Shown here: one piece after another, positions 5,730-8,844 of the stretch | Layout of the letters: each line of letters begins with the position of its first letter | How positions within the stretch are numbered: position 1 is the first letter of the stretch | From: an uncultured Clostridia bacterium | Lineage (GTDB): Bacteria > Bacillota > Clostridia > TANB77 > CAG-508 | Reading direction: 5' to 3' | Assembly (NCBI GenBank): GCA_947589135.1 | Contig: CANPZT010000052.1 | Location: 1 to 8,844, forward strand | Length of the DNA stretch: 8,844 nucleotides | The notes under the pieces: model-generated | The model's input: only the letters and a program-made list of their open reading frames with translations | Told to the model about the DNA's origin: nothing | Database searches by the model: none | Program-made: the position numbers and the translations under genes

Positions 5730-7163
5730 ATGAAAGAAATAAGCAACAAACATTATGATGTAATAGTAGTGGGAGGAGGTCCAGCAGGTGCATTTTTTTC
5801 GTATGAAATGATGCAACGGAATCCAGGTAAAAAGATTTTGTTAATCGACCGAGGGAAAAGAGTAGAATACCGAAGTTGCCCTGAACAAGAATGTGGTAAG
5901 TGTCTTAAATGTAAGCCATATTGCCATATAACAAATGGCTTTTCAGGTGCAGGAGCATTTTCAGATGGAAAATTGACTCTATACAATCGTGAAGACGATG
6001 ATTTTTATGTAGGTGGAAACCTGCATAAGTATGTCGGAGTAGATGAGACGAAGAAATTGATTGACTATACTGATCAAATATACTTAAAATTTGGCGCAAC
6101 TGAGCATTTGGAAGGTATAGATTATCAAGACAAAATCGCTCACATCCGAAAATTTGCTGAAAATGTTGGGATTGATTTAATAAATGTCCCTATTCGGCAT
6201 TTAGGTACAGATAAGGCTCATGAGCTTTATAAGAGAATTGAAGAGTCTTTAGAGAATTCTGGAGTAGTGTTTAAATTCCAGACAGAGGTGGTAGATCTAA
6301 TAGTATCAGACAATAATGAAATTAGAGGCGTAGAATGTAAAGATTTATTATCCAAAGAAACTTTTTTTGCTTATGCAGAAAAAGTTGTAATTGCAGTAGG
6401 CAGAGTTGGTTCAAATTGGCTTTTGAATATGTGTGAAGCACATAAAATCGAATCTTCGCCAGCAACTCTTGATATTGGAATCAGATATGAATTGCATGAT
6501 ACAATTATGCAAGATATCAATAAGCTGATGTATGAAGCAAAATTTATTGGAAAACCTAATCCTTTTAATGATAAGGTTAGGACATTTTGCCAAAATCCAT
6601 CAGGTTTTGTATCAACAGAAGTATATGACGGCGAAATTATATGTGTAAATGGTCACTCATGCAAAGACAAAAAAAGTAATAACACGAACCTGGCAATATT
6701 AGTATCTATTAACTTAAAAGATGTAACTAATCCAATGGAATATTCTCGCAATATCGCAAGAAATATGAATGCTCTTGCAGAAGGAAATGTTATAGTCCAA
6801 AGATTAGAAGACATCAAGATTGGTAAAAGAACTTGGCCAGAAGAGTTAGCAAAGAACTCAATTGTACCTACGTTAAAATCTGCAAAACCGGGAGATTTGA
6901 GCTTAGCAATGCCATATAGGGAATTAACAGATATTTTGAATTTTATTGATTCATTAGCTAAGGTAATTCCAGGCTTTGCAAATGCTGACAATCTATTGTA
7001 TGGGCCAGAGTTGAAATTTTATAGTAATAAAGTTAATATCAGCTCTAACTTTGAAACAAACATAAAAGGGCTTCATACAATTGGAGATGGATGCGGACTC
7101 ACAAGAGGCTTGATGATGGCATCAGCTTCAGGCGTTCAATTAGCAAGAACATTGTATCAATAA
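5730..7163 (+). CDS. FAD-dependent dehydrogenase, COG2509 type, with an N-terminal cysteine cluster
   Basis: A 477-residue soluble flavoprotein. The N-terminal Rossmann motif VGGGPAG (14-20), with acidic Asp40 ending the second strand (LLIDRG), binds FAD. The family block FSGAGAFSDGKLTL (71-84) and the C-terminal IGDGCG with MMASASGVQLA, which completes the FAD site, are present. Cysteines 50, 55, 58, 61 and 65 form C-x4-C-x2-C-x2-C-x3-C directly before the GAGAFSDGK block. Cysteines in this place are typical of the family and could ligate an iron-sulphur cluster or carry redox thiols; the physiological substrate is not established. AAGGAGG (5716-5722) is 7 nt before the ATG, so the start is firm. 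Arginine codons include 7 CGN of 19, mostly in the first third, against about 1 in 8-13 in neighbouring genes, hinting at acquisition from a relative with other codon habits. It has its own promoter and terminator. Confidence 0.85.
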   Translation: MKEISNKHYDVIVVGGGPAGAFFSYEMMQRNPGKKILLIDRGKRVEYRSCPEQECGKCLKCKPYCHITNGFSGAGAFSDGKLTLYNREDDDFYVGGNLHKYVGVDETKKLIDYTDQIYLKFGATEHLEGIDYQDKIAHIRKFAENVGIDLINVPIRHLGTDKAHELYKRIEESLENSGVVFKFQTEVVDLIVSDNNEIRGVECKDLLSKETFFAYAEKVVIAVGRVGSNWLLNMCEAHKIESSPATLDIGIRYELHDTIMQDINKLMYEAKFIGKPNPFNDKVRTFCQNPSGFVSTEVYDGEIICVNGHSCKDKKSNNTNLAILVSINLKDVTNPMEYSRNIARNMNALAEGNVIVQRLEDIKIGKRTWPEELAKNSIVPTLKSAKPGDLSLAMPYRELTDILNFIDSLAKVIPGFANADNLLYGPELKFYSNKVNISSNFETNIKGLHTIGDGCGLTRGLMMASASGVQLARTLYQ

Positions 7164-7175
7164 ATAAAGATACAA

Positions 7176-7209
7176 AAAAATAAGGGGAATTTTTAGTCCC
7201 CTTATTTTT
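7176..7209. terminator. Bidirectional intrinsic terminator between convergent genes
   Basis: AAATAAGGGGA (7178-7188) pairs perfectly with TCCCCTTATTT (7197-7207) around an 8-nt loop, flanked by an A-run on the left and a T-run on the right. It serves the FAD-dehydrogenase on plus and the DUF1980-like gene on minus. Confidence 0.85.
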
Positions 7210-7256
7210 GCATATATATAATTTTTACTTTTACTAGTAAGTTTTTTATTAGTGTT

Positions 7257-7805
7257 TTACAATAATCCACTTGTAGGAATATAACTTTCATCAGGTGGAT
7301 AAACAAATTCATCATTAGGTTTATCTATATTTTTTATTTCTGTAACATTTATAATAGGCATATCACCATGATAATCACCTTTTGTAATTTCACCCGTTAT
7401 TTCAACCCAAGTATTATCTTCAAAATTTTTTGCTTTATCACATTGACACAAAAAACCAACAATAACATATTGTCTATCAGAAGAAATAATCATATCTCTT
7501 GATAAAATAAATTGATTATCTTTTAAATCTGAAACTCTATAAATATAGCCTGTAAAATTAATTTTTGTTCCAATATAATCGTCAATATTATCATGAACAG
7601 CTTTTAAAACATTTGTATAATTTTTAGTTGTCAGTTTTGCTATTCTATTTTTAGGAATACAACTATCATTTTCTTTTGAACTATTAGCTCCTACAAAAAT
7701 TTTAAATATTACAATACCTACTACAATAATAAAAAAAATAATCATACATGAAAAAAATATTTTATAAAGTTTACTTCCATTTACTTTAACATTATAAACG
7801 AACAT
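7257..7805 (-). CDS. Membrane-anchored DUF1980/YcgQ C-terminal-like protein (TIGR03943-like)
   Basis: 182 residues. A short basic N-terminus precedes one membrane segment (about 16-38), leaving the rest probably outside the cell. The outer domain (about 58-172) resembles the C-terminal domain of the YcgQ/TIGR03943 family: YIGTKINFTGYIYRV (77-91), FILSRDMIISSDRQ (99-112), GFLCQCDKAKNF (117-128), TWVEITGEI (132-140), then DKPNDEFVYPPD. The family normally pairs with a YcgR-type permease and has more membrane segments; here only one segment remains and no permease gene is adjacent, a standalone form. Cys120 and Cys122 sit where the family has a conserved cysteine. GAGGA lies 6 nt before ATG 7805, so the start is firm. 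The role is unknown; this domain type has an OB-like beta pattern. Confidence 0.7.
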   Translation of the reverse strand: MFVYNVKVNGSKLYKIFFSCMIIFFIIVVGIVIFKIFVGANSSKENDSCIPKNRIAKLTTKNYTNVLKAVHDNIDDYIGTKINFTGYIYRVSDLKDNQFILSRDMIISSDRQYVIVGFLCQCDKAKNFEDNTWVEITGEITKGDYHGDMPIINVTEIKNIDKPNDEFVYPPDESYIPTSGLL

Positions 7806-7830
7806 AATAATTCCTCATTTCTAATTAAAG

Positions 7831-7859
7831 TTAATAAATTGTATGAATTTAATTTTCAA
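7831..7859 (-). promoter_or_regulatory. Promoter of the DUF1980-like gene
   Basis: Minus-strand TTGAAA (7859-7854, 5 of 6), 17 nt, TATTAA (7836-7831, 4 of 6). The predicted start near 7824 gives a leader of about 20 nt. Confidence 0.45.
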
Positions 7860-7903
7860 AATATGATTTTGCTGTTTTAAATTCAATTTTTTCTCAAAAT
7901 TAC

Positions 7904-7932
7904 TTGCTAAAAACATATTTTAATGATATAGT
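7904..7932 (+). promoter_or_regulatory. Promoter of secA
   Basis: TTGCTA (7904-7909), 17 nt, TATAGT (7927-7932), preceded by TGA as an extended -10. The start near 7939 gives a leader of about 37 nt with GGGAGG at 7959-7964. Confidence 0.6.
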
Positions 7933-7975
7933 AACAAAGTATAAAAATATTTAAACTTGGGAGGATAAAAACAAT

Positions 7976-8844
7976 ATGAAATTATTTAAATCATATAGTG
8001 AAAAAGAAGTTAGAAGAGTAAAACCATTAGTAGATAAGATTAATGGCTTAGAAGAAGAAATGTCAAAATTAAGTGATAGTGAATTAAGAGGAAAAACAGA
8101 ATATTTCAAAAAACAATTAAAAGAAGGAAAAACATTAGATGATATATTACCTGAAAGTTTTGCAGTAGTTAGAGAAGCATCAAAAAGAGTTTTAGGAATG
8201 AGACATTTTGATGTTCAATTAATTGGTGGAATAATCTTACACCAAGGTAGAATTGCTGAAATGAAAACAGGAGAAGGAAAAACATTAGTTGCAACACTTC
8301 CTGTTTACTTAAATGCATTAGAAGGAAAAGGAGTTCATGTTATTACAGTAAATGACTATTTAGCAAAAAGAGATAGTGAATGGATGGGAAAACTATATAA
8401 ATTTTTAGGACTTTCAGTAGGACTAGTTATAGCTGGTATGGAACCAAAAGAAAAACAAGCAGCTTATAATGCAGATGTAACATATGGAACAAATAATGAA
8501 TTTGGATTTGACTATTTAAGAGACAATATGGTTATTTATAAAGACCAATTAGTTCAAAGAGGATTACACTATGCAATTGTCGATGAAATAGACAGTATTT
8601 TAATAGATGAAGCAAGAACACCCCTAATTATATCAGGGCGTGCAAATGAATCATCTGACTTATATAGAAAGGCTAATAATTTTGTAAGCAAATTATCTCC
8701 AAAAGTTATCGTAGAAGAAGATATAAAAGATTATGACCAAGCAGAAGATAATGAAAAATATGATTATATAGTTGACTTAAAAGCAAAATCTGCATCACTA
8801 ACACAAAAAGGTATTAAAAAAGCAGAAGAAGCTTTCAATCTTGA
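7976..8844 (+). CDS. secA: Preprotein translocase ATPase SecA, 5' part (cut by the right edge)
   Basis: The motor ATPase of the Sec pathway, which pushes unfolded preproteins through SecYEG at the inner face of the membrane. The first 289 codons are present, beginning MKLFKSYSEKEVRRVKPLVD. Seen are the conserved FDVQLIGGIILHQGRIAEM stretch, Walker A MKTGEGKT (96-103), VNDYLAKRD (125-133), TYGTNNEFGFDYLRDNM (169-185), and Walker B in VDEIDSILIDEARTPLIISG (202-221). NBD1 is therefore complete up to the start of the preprotein cross-linking domain. Ile205 replaces the more common Val in DEVD, a conservative change. GGGAGG (7959-7964) is 11 nt before the ATG. The gene is first in its transcript; the ribosome-hibernation factor gene often found upstream of secA is absent here. 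Confidence 0.97.
   Translation, partial: MKLFKSYSEKEVRRVKPLVDKINGLEEEMSKLSDSELRGKTEYFKKQLKEGKTLDDILPESFAVVREASKRVLGMRHFDVQLIGGIILHQGRIAEMKTGEGKTLVATLPVYLNALEGKGVHVITVNDYLAKRDSEWMGKLYKFLGLSVGLVIAGMEPKEKQAAYNADVTYGTNNEFGFDYLRDNMVIYKDQLVQRGLHYAIVDEIDSILIDEARTPLIISGRANESSDLYRKANNFVSKLSPKVIVEEDIKDYDQAEDNEKYDYIVDLKAKSASLTQKGIKKAEEAFNL

Noticed and set aside
5753..6991. Several minus-strand frames of 60-112 codons inside the flavoprotein gene
   Set aside because: No ribosome binding sites and no recognisable protein features; shadows of the plus-strand gene.

Overview
The window comes from an AT-rich, low-GC Firmicute, most likely a member of the Clostridia. The evidence is strong A/T bias, preference for AGA as the arginine codon, Firmicute-style GGAGG ribosome binding sites, near-consensus sigma-A promoters (often with an extended TGn -10), and core genes (guaA, secA, a YtvI-type membrane protein) that look clostridial. 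I cannot name a genus from sequence alone.

Layout. At 1-70 (minus) a gene runs off the left edge. Its leader (70-236) has a long upstream hairpin, an extended -10 promoter, and a far-upstream strand that can pair with and hide its ribosome binding site. This is the architecture of an IS200-type transposase leader. Immediately upstream, also on minus, is a 68-nt tRNA-like gene (288-355). Its acceptor, D and T arms are perfectly paired but its anticodon arm is about 3 nt too short. A near-consensus promoter (391-419) drives it. Going rightwards, a cysteine-rich two-CBS-domain protein (563-1012) ends in a good terminator, followed by an AI-2E/YtvI-type membrane protein (1105-2202). This meets guaA (minus, GMP synthase, TTG start at 3743) tail to tail, only 5 nt apart.

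Divergent from guaA is a two-gene unit of uncharacterised proteins (3964-4977, transglutaminase-like; 5020-5523, a small His/Asp-rich putative metal-dependent hydrolase). Next, a perfect-consensus promoter and a structured leader precede a FAD-dependent dehydrogenase of the COG2509 type (5730-7163), whose arginine codon use differs from its neighbours. It shares a bidirectional terminator (7176-7209) with a convergent membrane-anchored DUF1980/YcgQ C-terminal-like protein (7257-7805, minus). The last gene is the 5' part of secA (from 7976), cut by the right edge.

How the parts work together. Housekeeping functions (GMP synthesis, protein export) alternate with small accessory units, and most genes have their own promoter rather than belonging to a long operon. 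The most unusual region is the left 550 bp. A strongly promoted tRNA-like RNA without a usable anticodon transcribes straight towards an IS200-like gene, whose ribosome binding site would be hidden only in read-through transcripts. The 3964-5523 pair is the best candidate for an undescribed protein function.
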